Shown here in pieces: positions 9,005 to 17,683 of a stretch of DNA of 64,000 nt; position 1 is the first letter of the stretch, and each line of letters starts with the position of its first letter. Position numbers and translations under genes: made by a program. Source of the stretch: Litoribacillus peritrichatus (GTDB lineage Bacteria; Pseudomonadota; Gammaproteobacteria; Pseudomonadales; Litoribrevibacteraceae); the NCBI RefSeq assembly GCF_039537985.1, contig NZ_BAABBN010000002.1, positions 91,411 to 155,410 of the forward strand, in the 5' to 3' direction. The notes beneath the pieces were generated by a model. That model was not told the DNA's origin. It ran no database searches and saw nothing but the letters and a program-made list of their open reading frames with translations.

Positions 9005-10783
9005 ATGATTTTTCTTAAGTCTCGCGCATTTTTGTATGTTTTGTTGATTTGTATGGTTGCAAGTTTTGCAATTTTACCTCAAAACTTTTATCAAACCTCT
9101 GGTCTCAGGTTCTTATTATCTTTTGGTATCGCTTCTTTGTTCTTAATTGCGTTTACTTCTAGGCTTCAATCAAGCTCACTCACAGTTTTTTTATTACTTT
9201 TACTGCTTTTTGGGGCAGCTTCTCTTTTTTTCAATGGCGTAAACTCAGATAGTCTTCTTTCTTTTATTCAGCTTTGTTCGATCATGATGGTTATGGTGGC
9301 TGCCTACTTAGTTGTTCGAGATGAAAGTGAGGAGTCATTTTTTGTTCCGCTAATGAATATCTTGATTTTTGTTGCGGGGTTGGTTGTTTTTATTGGCTTT
9401 TTAGAGTCGTTTAGTTCTGTGGATTTGATTTATCGCAGTCAGGCCGCTCCAGGATCAACTTTTTCAAACAGAAACTTTGCTTCTAATGCTATAGCTTTGG
9501 TGATTCCTGTTTGTACTTGGTTGGCTTTTTTTCGAAAAGGAACCATAACTCAAATTTTAATTTACACAATGGTGTTAGCGAGTTTATTTGCATTTTTGTC
9601 TTTGACCAAAACAAGAGGCGTGTTACTGGCTTTAATTCTTGGCGCTGCATTCTGTATGTGTGTTGCAAAGTGGGTTCATGGGCGGAAACTTAACTGGAAT
9701 GGGTTTTATTTACCCTTTCGAGTGTTCTTGGTGCTTTCGGCTTTCATTGGGTGCTGGATATTAAGTCCTGCTCAAAAAGAGGTTGTTAAAGTTGCAACGG
9801 TTGATAACAGTATTCAGTATCGGCTTGATGCGTGGGGGAGTAGTGCCGGCGGTATTATAGACAAACCAATAATAGGGCATGGTCTTGGGCAATTTCGATC
9901 TGTTTTGTATCAAAATTTACAGGGTACAACACTAAGAAATGCGGTCTCTGAAGATAGGCAAATGCTTCATGCTCATAATGAGTATATTGAGCTGTGGGTC
10001 GAGCTTGGTTTTATTGGACTAGGGCTGCTTATTGTATTTATTTATTTTTTAATTAAACAAATAAAGCGTAGTTATTCTGAGTTGGCGCTTTTCCTATTGG
10101 TTGGTATTTTAGTGTCTTTGATTCACGGCTTTTTCTCTTTTCCTTTGCGTTATGGTGGTACTGCCATAATGTGGGCGCTGATTGTAGGGCTTTACCTTGG
10201 GGTGACCTCTCGAAAGGAAGCGCTAATAGCTAGTGATGTACCGAAGGCAGTGAAATACATCTATGGCTTTCTGGTTCTTTTTGTTTTTAGTGGTGTAGGG
10301 GCAGTTGGTTATAGCCATTTAAAACATGGTAGCGAGCTTGGTAAGGTCTACCATTCGGGGATGAAGGGCGTAAATTGTGAACAGTTAGCCGACTATGAGC
10401 GAAATAAAAGCGAATTTTGGTTGAACGAATATACGGCAAAAGTTACTTACGTTTCAGTGCTGAATCGTTGTAACTATGTGACAAATGAGAGTTACCAAAC
10501 TGTAAAAAACTTATTTGCTAAAGATCCAACGTTTATTCGTGGCGGCCTCTATCTTGCAAATATTGAATTTCAGTTAGGTGATTTAAATACAGCAAAGTTA
10601 AGGTTGATTCCTATGGTGGAGCATCACCAAGAGTTGGTGGAACCCTGGTTGCTGTTGGCAAAAATTTCGATGAAAGAAGAGTCACCAGAGGATGCCCTAG
10701 TTTATCTGAAAGCGGCTAGAGCATCAGGCAATAAATTGAAGATGGTTGATTCGGTTACACAGGAGTTATTCCCAGGCTCATAA
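9005..10783 (+). CDS. O-antigen ligase / PglL-like membrane protein with C-terminal TPR-like region, candidate pilin O-oligosaccharyltransferase
   Basis: A 592-residue polytopic membrane protein. About ten or more hydrophobic helices occupy residues 1-440, with the Wzy_C-type block NRNFASNAIALVIP, TKTRGVLLALILG, GHGLGQFRSVLY and HAHNEYIELWVELGFIGL. The H-x-H-N-E-Y motif is the hallmark of O-antigen ligase/PglL enzymes, which transfer lipid-linked glycans. The C-terminal 150 residues look like TPR helices (LANIEFQLGDLNTAKLRL). Being next to tfpZ and pilA, it may be a TfpO/PglL-type pilin glycosyltransferase; a Wzy or WaaL role cannot be excluded. Its 3' end overlaps convergent nadC by 6 bp. 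Confidence 0.75.
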   Translation: MIFLKSRAFLYVLLICMVASFAILPQNFYQTSGLRFLLSFGIASLFLIAFTSRLQSSSLTVFLLLLLLFGAASLFFNGVNSDSLLSFIQLCSIMMVMVAAYLVVRDESEESFFVPLMNILIFVAGLVVFIGFLESFSSVDLIYRSQAAPGSTFSNRNFASNAIALVIPVCTWLAFFRKGTITQILIYTMVLASLFAFLSLTKTRGVLLALILGAAFCMCVAKWVHGRKLNWNGFYLPFRVFLVLSAFIGCWILSPAQKEVVKVATVDNSIQYRLDAWGSSAGGIIDKPIIGHGLGQFRSVLYQNLQGTTLRNAVSEDRQMLHAHNEYIELWVELGFIGLGLLIVFIYFLIKQIKRSYSELALFLLVGILVSLIHGFFSFPLRYGGTAIMWALIVGLYLGVTSRKEALIASDVPKAVKYIYGFLVLFVFSGVGAVGYSHLKHGSELGKVYHSGMKGVNCEQLADYERNKSEFWLNEYTAKVTYVSVLNRCNYVTNESYQTVKNLFAKDPTFIRGGLYLANIEFQLGDLNTAKLRLIPMVEHHQELVEPWLLLAKISMKEESPEDALVYLKAARASGNKLKMVDSVTQELFPGS

Positions 10784-11638
10784 CTCTACAAAACGCATCG
10801 ATAAATCTAATGCCTTCACGTCTTTTGTCAATGCACCGATGGAGATGTAGTCCACGCCGGTTTCAGCTTTTGCTCGGAGGGTTTGTTGGGTGATGCCGCC
10901 AGACGCTTCGAGTTTGGCTTTGCCTTGAAACTGTTCTTTGTTGATGGTTACTGCCTTAACCAGGTCTTCATTGCTGAAGTTGTCCAGCATGATGATATCC
11001 GCGCCGGATTTGAGTGCCTGATCCAACTCTTCAAAGTTTTCCACTTCCACTTCAACGGGCTTGCCTGGGGCAATTTTCTGCGCTTGAGTCACCGCTTGTT
11101 CAATCCCGCCTGCTGCGCTGATGTGGTTTTCTTTGATTAAAAACGCATCGAACAAGCCTATGCGATGGTTGTCACAGCCACCGGTTTTAACGGCGTACTT
11201 TTGAGCAAGACGCATGCCGGGTAGTGTTTTTCTGGTGTCGAGCAGTGTGACGGACGTGCCTTCGACCAGTTTGGTGTATTGATTTGCCAGGGTCGCGGTC
11301 GCAGATAAAGTTTGAAGGAAGTTTAAGGCACAGCGTTCTCCGGTCAAAAGGGAGCGGGCAGAGCCTTTTAGTTCGAATAAAACGTCATTGGCTTCAAGTA
11401 CATCTCCGTCGCTTTTATGCCAGATGACTTCAACGTTGGCGTCGAACTGTTTGAATACTTCATTGACCCAGGCCTGGCCGCATAAAATCCCAGGTTCTCG
11501 GGTGATGATTCGGGCGTGGCCAAGTTTGTTTTCGGGGATCAGTAAAGCGGTAATATCTCCATCGCCTACATCTTCCTGAAGGGCTTGTTGTACACTTTGC
11601 TGAATGTTGTTGAGTAGGACATTGGAGATCGTGGTCAT
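10778..11638 (-). CDS. nadC: Nicotinate-nucleotide pyrophosphorylase (quinolinate phosphoribosyltransferase)
   Basis: Third step of de novo NAD synthesis: quinolinate + PRPP to nicotinate mononucleotide + CO2 + PPi, cytoplasmic. The 286-residue length is normal. Family motifs are clear: DTRKTLPGMRLAQKYAV, GGCDNHRIGLFDAFLIKENH, VEVEVENFEELDQAL, and ASGGI near the C-terminus. The start ATG at 11636-11638 gives MTTISNVLLNNIQQSV. It is convergent with, and overlaps by 6 bp, the O-antigen-ligase-like gene, with no terminator between. nadC next to pilA is conserved in Pseudomonas-type genomes. Confidence 0.97.
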   Translation of the reverse strand: MTTISNVLLNNIQQSVQQALQEDVGDGDITALLIPENKLGHARIITREPGILCGQAWVNEVFKQFDANVEVIWHKSDGDVLEANDVLFELKGSARSLLTGERCALNFLQTLSATATLANQYTKLVEGTSVTLLDTRKTLPGMRLAQKYAVKTGGCDNHRIGLFDAFLIKENHISAAGGIEQAVTQAQKIAPGKPVEVEVENFEELDQALKSGADIIMLDNFSNEDLVKAVTINKEQFQGKAKLEASGGITQQTLRAKAETGVDYISIGALTKDVKALDLSMRFVEL

Positions 11639-11850
11639 AAGAAAGTAACTCGTTACATTTTGGTAATTTGACTGGCGTTATTGTAATAGGTTTGGAAGCT
11701 GCTCGTAACCGTCAATTTAATATCGTAAAGATACGTAAAAACGTGACGTAAATCCGCATATTTCGGGTATCTTCGTATTAAACTATGATTTATATAAAAA
11801 CAGTACTTTAGTTTTATCTATAGCACTTGGAACTCATCGGAGAAATGTCA

Positions 11851-14115
11851 ATGAGCCCTCAAAAGAAAGTGGTTTCAATTAATTCTGGAGGACAGACCCA
11901 AGTAAAGGGGTTGTCGGTTCCGGTTAAGGCATTTTGTGATCTTTCAGAGAAAGAATTAAAGATGCTTCTTCGTGCGATGTTTGATAGTGCGGATGATACT
12001 TTATTCAAGTTGTCCGATAAGGCATCTTCGAACGAACAGCAAGAGCGTTATTTTAATGCGATGAGAGCCGTTCGTCTGCAGCGCCGCCAAATGGAAGCTA
12101 AGTTTTTTGAAGGATTTAAAAATTCGGTGAAGGAGATGTCCTCCGGCGTTGCGATATCGTCTCGCCAGGATGATAAAGTCTCGATGGACAGTTTGTCGTT
12201 GGTTCAGAACGATGAGCTTGAAGAGCGCGTTGCGCTTGAAACTATGTCCAATAAAACCACGACCGCGAACAAAACATCGCTCAGTTATTTGAATCAGCGT
12301 TTGGCCTATTTATTGGCGAAAGAAGATTTAAGTGATGCTGACAACCCGGTTGCTCCAATTAATTTGTGTGATTATTTCAGTGAATCCCTTGAACTGCTGG
12401 ATTTGGATATTGAAGCACGGCTGTTAGTTTATAAATTGTTTGACCAGTTTGTGTTGGCCAAATTGTCTGGTCTATACGAAGAGATTGATAAATTGTTGGT
12501 GACTCATGGTGCATTACCGGATTTAGGCCGAAAACAACCGGCAAAAGTTAAATCAAATTTCGATCAGCAGAACGGGGATGCCGGTGACACTGGTGCTCAA
12601 GCTTCAGGTGGCGGTAATGTCACTCAAAACGATTTAAAGCCCATCTTCCGGTCTTTGCAGAAGTTGTTGACTCAGGTTCAGGGGGTGAACAGCGACGTTC
12701 TGGTTGCGGCGCCTTCGTATCAAGGGCCGACTCAGCCAACGGCTCAACTGTGCCAGACTTTGTCTACCATCCCAATGCCTTCGGAAGCGGAAGGTAATGA
12801 GCTGCAGGCTTGGTTGCAGTTTGATATTCGAAACCATGTGCGCGGTGCCTTGCAGGAATCCGCTCCGGCCGGTCGACCGCTACCAATGAGCCGTAAAGAC
12901 AACGACGCCATTAATTTGGTGGCGATGTTGTTTGAATTCATTCTGGAAGACAGAAACATCATTCCAGGTATTCGCGCACTTTTGGCTCGCTTGCAGTTGC
13001 CGTTGGTGAAATTGGCGTTGCAGGATCAGCGTTTCTTTGACCAGAAGACGCATCCGGCCAGAAGTTTATTGAATTCTTTAGCCTCAGCCGCCGTTGGCTT
13101 CAACACCCAGACCGATCGTTTTCAGGAGCGATTGAAGTTCAAGATTGAAGAGGTGGTTACCCGGGTTTGTAATGAATTTGAGAATAATGTCGACTTGTTC
13201 GAATTATTAAATGCCGATTTTCAGGTCTTTCAGGAAAAAGAGAGTCGCCGTGTTGAGTTGGTGACTCAACGTTTACAAGACGCAGAAGAAGGCAAAGCCA
13301 AAACCGAGAATGCCAGAGAGTGGGTAAAAACGGCACTGCACTCAGTGACGGAGCCGTACCGACCTCTGCCGGAGTTTTTGGATACTTTGTTGTCTGAGGC
13401 CTGGAGTAAAGTGTTGTTCCTACATGCGCTGAAATCGGGTCACGACAGCGAAGATTGGAATAATGCGGTGTTTGCGATTGAGCAAATGCTGTGGTCGGTG
13501 GCCGGAGAGCATTCCAGAAGCACCCGACCTGTTTTGTTGAAAGTCATTCCTATGGTGCAGAAGAAGATACGTAAGGGATTAACTGACGTATCTTTTAATC
13601 CTTATGACAGCAGCCGTTTATTGAAAGAGCTTGAAACGCTTCAAATTAACATGCTGAAAGAAGCAAGCACCAAAGAAGGCACACTTGAACAGGCAGAGCA
13701 GTCTAAAAACTGGTTAGTCAAAACCTATACGGCGGCAGAAAAGCTGCGTGATACCGAAGAAGATTTGTCTCCGAATGAAACCATGGTTGCTATCGACCAG
13801 GTGCTGACTCAGCAGAATCAGGACGTGGATGATGACTCATTAAATGAGTATCTGGCTAAAGTGGATGATTTTGGCAATGGCAGCTGGTTTAAACTGACCA
13901 AAGAAGAAACGGAAATTCGTTGCAAACTGGCGGCAGCGCTGCCGAAACTGAATAAATACATTTTCGTTAATCATGCCGGCATTAAGGCGCATGAATGTTG
14001 CCGTGTTGAGTTTGCCAAAATGTTGCAGTCCGGGCAGATCAGTTTGATTGATAACGGTGCTGTGTTCGATCGCGCATTAAAGGCGGTGGTGCAAACGCTT
14101 CGCAAACCAGCCTAG
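11851..14115 (+). CDS. DUF1631 family protein
   Basis: A 754-residue cytoplasmic protein of unknown function; no signal peptide or membrane helix is seen. It is largely helical, with a Gly/Gln-rich linker about residues 240-260 (GDAGDTGAQASGGGN). The C-terminus has the family-typical pattern NGSWFKL, KYIFVNHAGIKA, RALKAVVQTL. Homologues next to nadC and ampD have been mislabelled thymidine phosphorylase, but there is no such domain. The ATG at 11851 lies 8 nt after GGAG; the TTG at 11827 and ATG at 11845 are less well placed. Divergent from nadC across a 212-bp spacer holding no gene. Confidence 0.88.
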   Translation: MSPQKKVVSINSGGQTQVKGLSVPVKAFCDLSEKELKMLLRAMFDSADDTLFKLSDKASSNEQQERYFNAMRAVRLQRRQMEAKFFEGFKNSVKEMSSGVAISSRQDDKVSMDSLSLVQNDELEERVALETMSNKTTTANKTSLSYLNQRLAYLLAKEDLSDADNPVAPINLCDYFSESLELLDLDIEARLLVYKLFDQFVLAKLSGLYEEIDKLLVTHGALPDLGRKQPAKVKSNFDQQNGDAGDTGAQASGGGNVTQNDLKPIFRSLQKLLTQVQGVNSDVLVAAPSYQGPTQPTAQLCQTLSTIPMPSEAEGNELQAWLQFDIRNHVRGALQESAPAGRPLPMSRKDNDAINLVAMLFEFILEDRNIIPGIRALLARLQLPLVKLALQDQRFFDQKTHPARSLLNSLASAAVGFNTQTDRFQERLKFKIEEVVTRVCNEFENNVDLFELLNADFQVFQEKESRRVELVTQRLQDAEEGKAKTENAREWVKTALHSVTEPYRPLPEFLDTLLSEAWSKVLFLHALKSGHDSEDWNNAVFAIEQMLWSVAGEHSRSTRPVLLKVIPMVQKKIRKGLTDVSFNPYDSSRLLKELETLQINMLKEASTKEGTLEQAEQSKNWLVKTYTAAEKLRDTEEDLSPNETMVAIDQVLTQQNQDVDDDSLNEYLAKVDDFGNGSWFKLTKEETEIRCKLAAALPKLNKYIFVNHAGIKAHECCRVEFAKMLQSGQISLIDNGAVFDRALKAVVQTLRKPA

Positions 14116-14143
14116 TTGTTTCAGCATTTTTGGCCATGGCATG

Positions 14144-14179
14144 TTAATCTCAAGTTTGTGAAAACAGGCTTGAGATTAA
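14144..14179 (+). promoter_or_regulatory. Inverted repeat in the ampD leader
   Basis: TTAATCTCAAG (14144-14154) and CTTGAGATTAA (14169-14179) are perfect 11-bp arms separated by 14 nt, ending 6 nt before the ampD ATG. The only Shine-Dalgarno-like stretch (GAGA) is inside the right arm, so an RNA hairpin would hide it. It could also be a DNA operator. There is no T-run, so it is unlikely to be a terminator for DUF1631. Confidence 0.6.
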
Positions 14180-14185
14180 TTACTT

Positions 14186-14740
14186 ATGCACATCATCGAA
14201 GGTTGGCTGACGTCTGCCGAGCGAATCCCTTCTCCTAATTTTAACGAGCGTCCTGCGCATCGCAGTCCTTCATTGCTTGTTATCCATAATATTAGCTTGC
14301 CTCCCGGTCAATATGGCGGTGGCTACGTTGAGCGCTTTTTTCAAAACTCATTAGACAGTACCGAACATCCTTTTTTTGAAGAAATTAAAGCGTTACAGGT
14401 CTCGTCCCACTTCTTTATTCGAAGAAACGGCGACATTGTTCAGTTTGTTTCCACCGATGAGCGAGCCTGGCATGCTGGTGTTTCTGAGTTTCAGGGGGAG
14501 GATAACTGCAATGATTTTTCGTTGGGCATTGAGTTGGAGGGGACAGACACAGACCCTTATGAACCCGCCCAATACCAATCTTTGACGAAATTGACGAAGG
14601 CGCTGATGGCGGCTTACCCGCTCATTACTACAGAGCGTATTGCAGGCCACAGCGATATTGCGCCTGATCGTAAAACCGACCCAGGTCCCGCGTTCAGTTG
14701 GGCTGAATATAGGTCGGCCTTGATTAAGAATGAACTCTAA
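14186..14740 (+). CDS. ampD: 1,6-anhydro-N-acetylmuramyl-L-alanine amidase AmpD
   Basis: Cytoplasmic zinc amidase that removes the peptide from anhydroMurNAc-peptides during cell-wall recycling, which keeps AmpC-type beta-lactamase induction low. The 184-residue protein lacks a signal peptide. The zinc ligands align with E. coli AmpD numbering: H34 (LVIHNIS), H155 (GHSDIAPDRK) and D165 (TDPGP), with E117 (GIELEG) and K163 as catalytic candidates. It overlaps convergent cca by 4 bp. No ampE follows. AmgK and MurU encoded at 28.7-30.5 kb act downstream in the same recycling route. Confidence 0.95.
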   Translation: MHIIEGWLTSAERIPSPNFNERPAHRSPSLLVIHNISLPPGQYGGGYVERFFQNSLDSTEHPFFEEIKALQVSSHFFIRRNGDIVQFVSTDERAWHAGVSEFQGEDNCNDFSLGIELEGTDTDPYEPAQYQSLTKLTKALMAAYPLITTERIAGHSDIAPDRKTDPGPAFSWAEYRSALIKNEL

Positions 14741-15978
14741 ATACGGTCGGGTTTGACGTTAGCTTGTTTGTATTGACGCAGAAGGTCGACACGTTGCCTT
14801 GTCAGCTCGTCGCGTATGGCCACGCCTTTCAAACCGGATTTGGCCAGGTTACCGGCATTTACTTGTAGGCAGGCTTGGTAGGCGCCCTGAAGGTAATTGG
14901 CCTGGGGGTACGCTCTGTTTTCAAAGCCGGTTCTGCCGCGTGCATCGGCTTCACAACTGGTCAGAAATTGATTAAACCGTTCCGGCTTTCGCCAACAATC
15001 CAATTGATTTAGCAGCTTTAAAAGTGTGGACGGTTTCAGTTCAAACACGGTGTGGCACTTGGTGTGTAACTCTCCGACGAGTAGGGCGAGTTCTTTCGGT
15101 TTGTTGGGAACTTTCAATCGCTCACACAGCTGTTTGATGAGCGGAAGGCCTTCTTTTTCGTGGCCAATGTGTTTCGGCAAAACGTGTTTTGGGGTGACGG
15201 CCTTGCCGAGGTCGTGGGTCAGGGCTGAAAAACGCACTTCCAGCGACTCGGAAAGACCTGCCGCTTGTTCAAGCACCATCATGGTGTGAATGCCGGTGTC
15301 GACTTCCGGGTGGTATTCTTTTCGTTGCGGTACACCAAACAAATTGTCAATTTCAGGAAAGATGACTTGAAGGGCGTTGCAGGCTCTAAGTGTTTCAAAA
15401 TACACCTGAGGAGAGCGCTCACTTAATGCTCTTTCGGTTTCTTTCCAAACTCGTTCAGCGGTTAAGTAGTTGAGCTCGCCAGAACGGGAAAGGGATGTCA
15501 TCAGTTGCAAGGTTTCTGGTGCAACGGTAAAACCAAGGTGATGAAATCGAGCAGCAAACCGAGCCACACGGAGGACTCTTAGTGGGTCTTCTATGAAGGC
15601 TTCGGAGACGTGTCGTAATTGCTTGTTGTTAATGTCCTGTTGACCATTGTACGGATCGACGAGGTTCCCTTTTTCATCGAGCGCCATTGCATTAATGGTC
15701 AGGTCTCTTCGTAAGAGATCTTCCTCTAAGGTGACATCCGGTGAAAACTGGCATTCAAACCCTTGATAGCCGTGCCCTTGCTTCTTTTCCATGCGGGCTA
15801 AGGCGTGTTCTTCCTGTGTCTCTGGGTGCAGAAATACCGGGAAGTCTTTGCCGACGGATCGGTAGCCGAGTTGCTCCATTTGCTCGGGCGTTGATCCTAC
15901 GACCACCCAGTCTCGGTCATAACTGGGAATATTGAGTAATTTATCTCGAACTGCGCCGCCGACTAAATAGGTTTTCAA
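14737..15978 (-). CDS. cca: CCA-adding tRNA nucleotidyltransferase with HD domain
   Basis: Adds or repairs the 3' CCA end of tRNAs. The 413-residue protein has the class II nucleotidyltransferase head (LVGGAVRD, D21-x-D23 metal site, RRDLTINAMALD), the RVARFAARFHHLGF and ERVWKE motifs, then an HD domain (FSALTHDLGKA), as in E. coli Cca, which also has phosphohydrolase activities. The start is TTG at 15978: it is preceded by AGAGG at good spacing and gives the standard N-terminus MKTYLVGGAVRD. The 3' end overlaps ampD by 4 bp. Confidence 0.96.
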   Translation of the reverse strand: MKTYLVGGAVRDKLLNIPSYDRDWVVVGSTPEQMEQLGYRSVGKDFPVFLHPETQEEHALARMEKKQGHGYQGFECQFSPDVTLEEDLLRRDLTINAMALDEKGNLVDPYNGQQDINNKQLRHVSEAFIEDPLRVLRVARFAARFHHLGFTVAPETLQLMTSLSRSGELNYLTAERVWKETERALSERSPQVYFETLRACNALQVIFPEIDNLFGVPQRKEYHPEVDTGIHTMMVLEQAAGLSESLEVRFSALTHDLGKAVTPKHVLPKHIGHEKEGLPLIKQLCERLKVPNKPKELALLVGELHTKCHTVFELKPSTLLKLLNQLDCWRKPERFNQFLTSCEADARGRTGFENRAYPQANYLQGAYQACLQVNAGNLAKSGLKGVAIRDELTRQRVDLLRQYKQANVKPDRI

Positions 15979-16033
15979 ATCTTGCCTCTAAAATAATGGG
16001 TACTTGCCGATAGTAATCGAAAGGAGGTGTTTT

Positions 16034-16225
16034 ATGAACAAGCGTATTTCGATTTTACTGCGTTGGTCGATGATTGGCTGCATTGTGTTTGGGTTGTCTG
16101 CCTGCGCTTTGGCTGGCCGAGTACTGGAAAACCCGTATGAATTCCCGGACGTTGATGATTACCCGCTTGCGGCGCCAAAGACTCAGCCTGTTTGCATTAT
16201 ACAGCCGTGTGCCAATTATCACTAA
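16034..16225 (+). CDS. Small predicted lipoprotein (63 aa), unknown function
   Basis: Begins at ATG 16034 after a near-perfect AAGGAGGTG Shine-Dalgarno. A charged N-terminus, a hydrophobic stretch and the lipobox LSAC put the lipidated cysteine at residue 24, leaving a mature peptide of only about 40 residues. It ends PVCIIQPCANYH, with two further cysteines. No known domain is recognised. It lies 135 bp upstream of a second lipoprotein and then flgP/flgT, on the same strand, so a cell-envelope or flagellar-basal-body role is possible, by neighbourhood only. Confidence 0.75.
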   Translation: MNKRISILLRWSMIGCIVFGLSACALAGRVLENPYEFPDVDDYPLAAPKTQPVCIIQPCANYH

Positions 16226-16360
16226 GTTTCCGCCAGTATTTGGTCGGGTAGACGGGGTTGGGTTACGGAGGTTAACAATCCTCTATCAAAAAAGAACTCA
16301 AGAATCACCATGCGTTGTCGATACTTTGATTAGATACTAACGTTTTCAAGGCCGAAGCTC

Positions 16361-16840
16361 ATGAAACTGCACATGTTATTGATTGCTGCCTCCATTGGAC
16401 TGGCAGGATGCGAAGTTCATCATATTCATCATTTTAATGAAGATGACCTGGCGGGGTGTAATTGCAATAAACCGAGTGCAGCAGGCTATACTCAAAGCGG
16501 TCAGAGTTTGCCTCATGGCTACGGTGAAAACGTAAAGGTGTTGCCGCCCATTTATCAGCCGATACTCCCTTATGGCCAACCTATGGTGCAACAGGCGCCG
16601 CCTCAGGTGCAGATGCCTGAATATTATAAATTGACCCCGGTTGATCCCAATAAAGTTCAAGGACAACAGGCTCCGGCGCAGGCCCCTATGTCTTATTCCC
16701 CGTATTATCAGCCGCCTGTTCAACCGGTCCAGCAGCCGGTGATGCCTATCCAGATGTCGTCAAACTCTGCCAAGCAAAGTGACGGTAACATCAGGACGTA
16801 TCTGTTCCAGCCCGCTGGTGGCGTGGTCTATCAATACTGA
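16361..16840 (+). CDS. Predicted Pro/Gln-rich lipoprotein, unknown function
   Basis: A 159-residue protein with signal peptide and lipobox LAGC (Cys17), followed by a His-rich patch (EVHHIHHF) and CNCNK, then a long low-complexity region rich in Pro, Gln and Tyr (for example QQAPPQVQMPEYYKL and SYSPYYQPPVQPVQQP). It ends TYLFQPAGGVVYQY. No enzymatic motif is visible; the sequence looks like a flexible, surface-exposed or peptidoglycan-spanning spacer. It sits between the small lipoprotein and flgP. The function is unknown, and the flagellar link is inference from position. Confidence 0.75.
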   Translation: MKLHMLLIAASIGLAGCEVHHIHHFNEDDLAGCNCNKPSAAGYTQSGQSLPHGYGENVKVLPPIYQPILPYGQPMVQQAPPQVQMPEYYKLTPVDPNKVQGQQAPAQAPMSYSPYYQPPVQPVQQPVMPIQMSSNSAKQSDGNIRTYLFQPAGGVVYQY

Positions 16841-16918
16841 TGAATTAGGCAGTTAGCCGTTGACTTGATAAGGTTCTGAATGTGTTTCAGGCATTGCACT
16901 TCGGGCTGAAAATTAACT

Positions 16919-16934
16919 TGGCATACTATTTGAT
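16919..16934 (+). promoter_or_regulatory. Weak sigma-54-like element upstream of flgP
   Basis: TGGCATACTATTTGAT resembles TGGCAC-N5-TTGCW with correct spacing but GA instead of GC at -12. Flagellar middle genes, including flgP-type genes in vibrios, are often RpoN-dependent. The candidate lies about 52 bp before the flgP ATG. Confidence 0.3.
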
Positions 16935-16985
16935 CAATCTCTTGGCAAAGTCATAAAAGCGGCAATAAATTGTCGGAGGTTTGTC

Positions 16986-17606
16986 ATGAAGATTCTATCT
17001 CTCGCTCAAAGCGTGTCTGTGGCCGTAGTGGCCTTGTCTATTTCTGCCTGTTCGAATCATCACTTTTTACAAGGTAATGGTTCGGCAAATAATGCTCCGA
17101 AAACAGAAACTCAGATTCAACCTGTGGTTCAGTACATGGATCGCCCGGCGAATTCTCAGCCTCAAGTGATTCGGGTGAAAGGTTATGGGACGATTCAGAC
17201 CAAGAAAAACCTGAATAAGGCTCAGCAGCACCTTATGGGCATGCGAGCTTCTAAGCTGGATGCCTATCGGGCAATGGCTGAACGGGTTTATGGTACGGCG
17301 TTGGAAGGTGGCTCCAGTATTGAAAACCTGATCATGCAAGATGATCGTTTTAAAACGTATGTGGATGCCTTCGTTCATGGGGCCAAGGTGGTGACCAGCG
17401 AGAAGAAAAAAGACGGCATCTACGAAACCGTTCTTGAGATGACTCTGGATAAGGAATTTTTTGTTTGTTTGTCGGATGTGAATTATCTCACCGCCAATAC
17501 CGACTGCCGTTCGCCTCTGCCGCCACAAACTCAAGGTCGTTCCAACTACTATGAGCAAAGTAAGCATATTCGTGCCGGCCATAAGCGCAGTTACTTCTTA
17601 GATTGA
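16986..17606 (+). CDS. flgP: FlgP-like (LPP20 family) outer-membrane flagellar lipoprotein
   Basis: A 206-residue lipoprotein with lipobox SISAC (Cys22). The block VKGYGTIQTKKNLNKAQQHL, then MGMRASKLDAYRAMAERVYG, is the conserved core of the FlgP/LPP20 family. In Vibrio and Campylobacter, FlgP forms outer-membrane-associated rings or a basal disk around the flagellar motor. A strong GGAGG Shine-Dalgarno precedes the ATG. The downstream gene is FlgT-like, supporting the flagellar role. The C-terminal tail (NYYEQSKHIRAGHKRSYFLD) is basic and less conserved. Confidence 0.85.
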   Translation: MKILSLAQSVSVAVVALSISACSNHHFLQGNGSANNAPKTETQIQPVVQYMDRPANSQPQVIRVKGYGTIQTKKNLNKAQQHLMGMRASKLDAYRAMAERVYGTALEGGSSIENLIMQDDRFKTYVDAFVHGAKVVTSEKKKDGIYETVLEMTLDKEFFVCLSDVNYLTANTDCRSPLPPQTQGRSNYYEQSKHIRAGHKRSYFLD

Positions 17607-17683
17607 ATGTTGATGGTTCAGTTAGAGATCTCAATGGTTTGAAATCAAGATTCTTATGCCACAGAGCAGTGGTAAGTGAGGGT

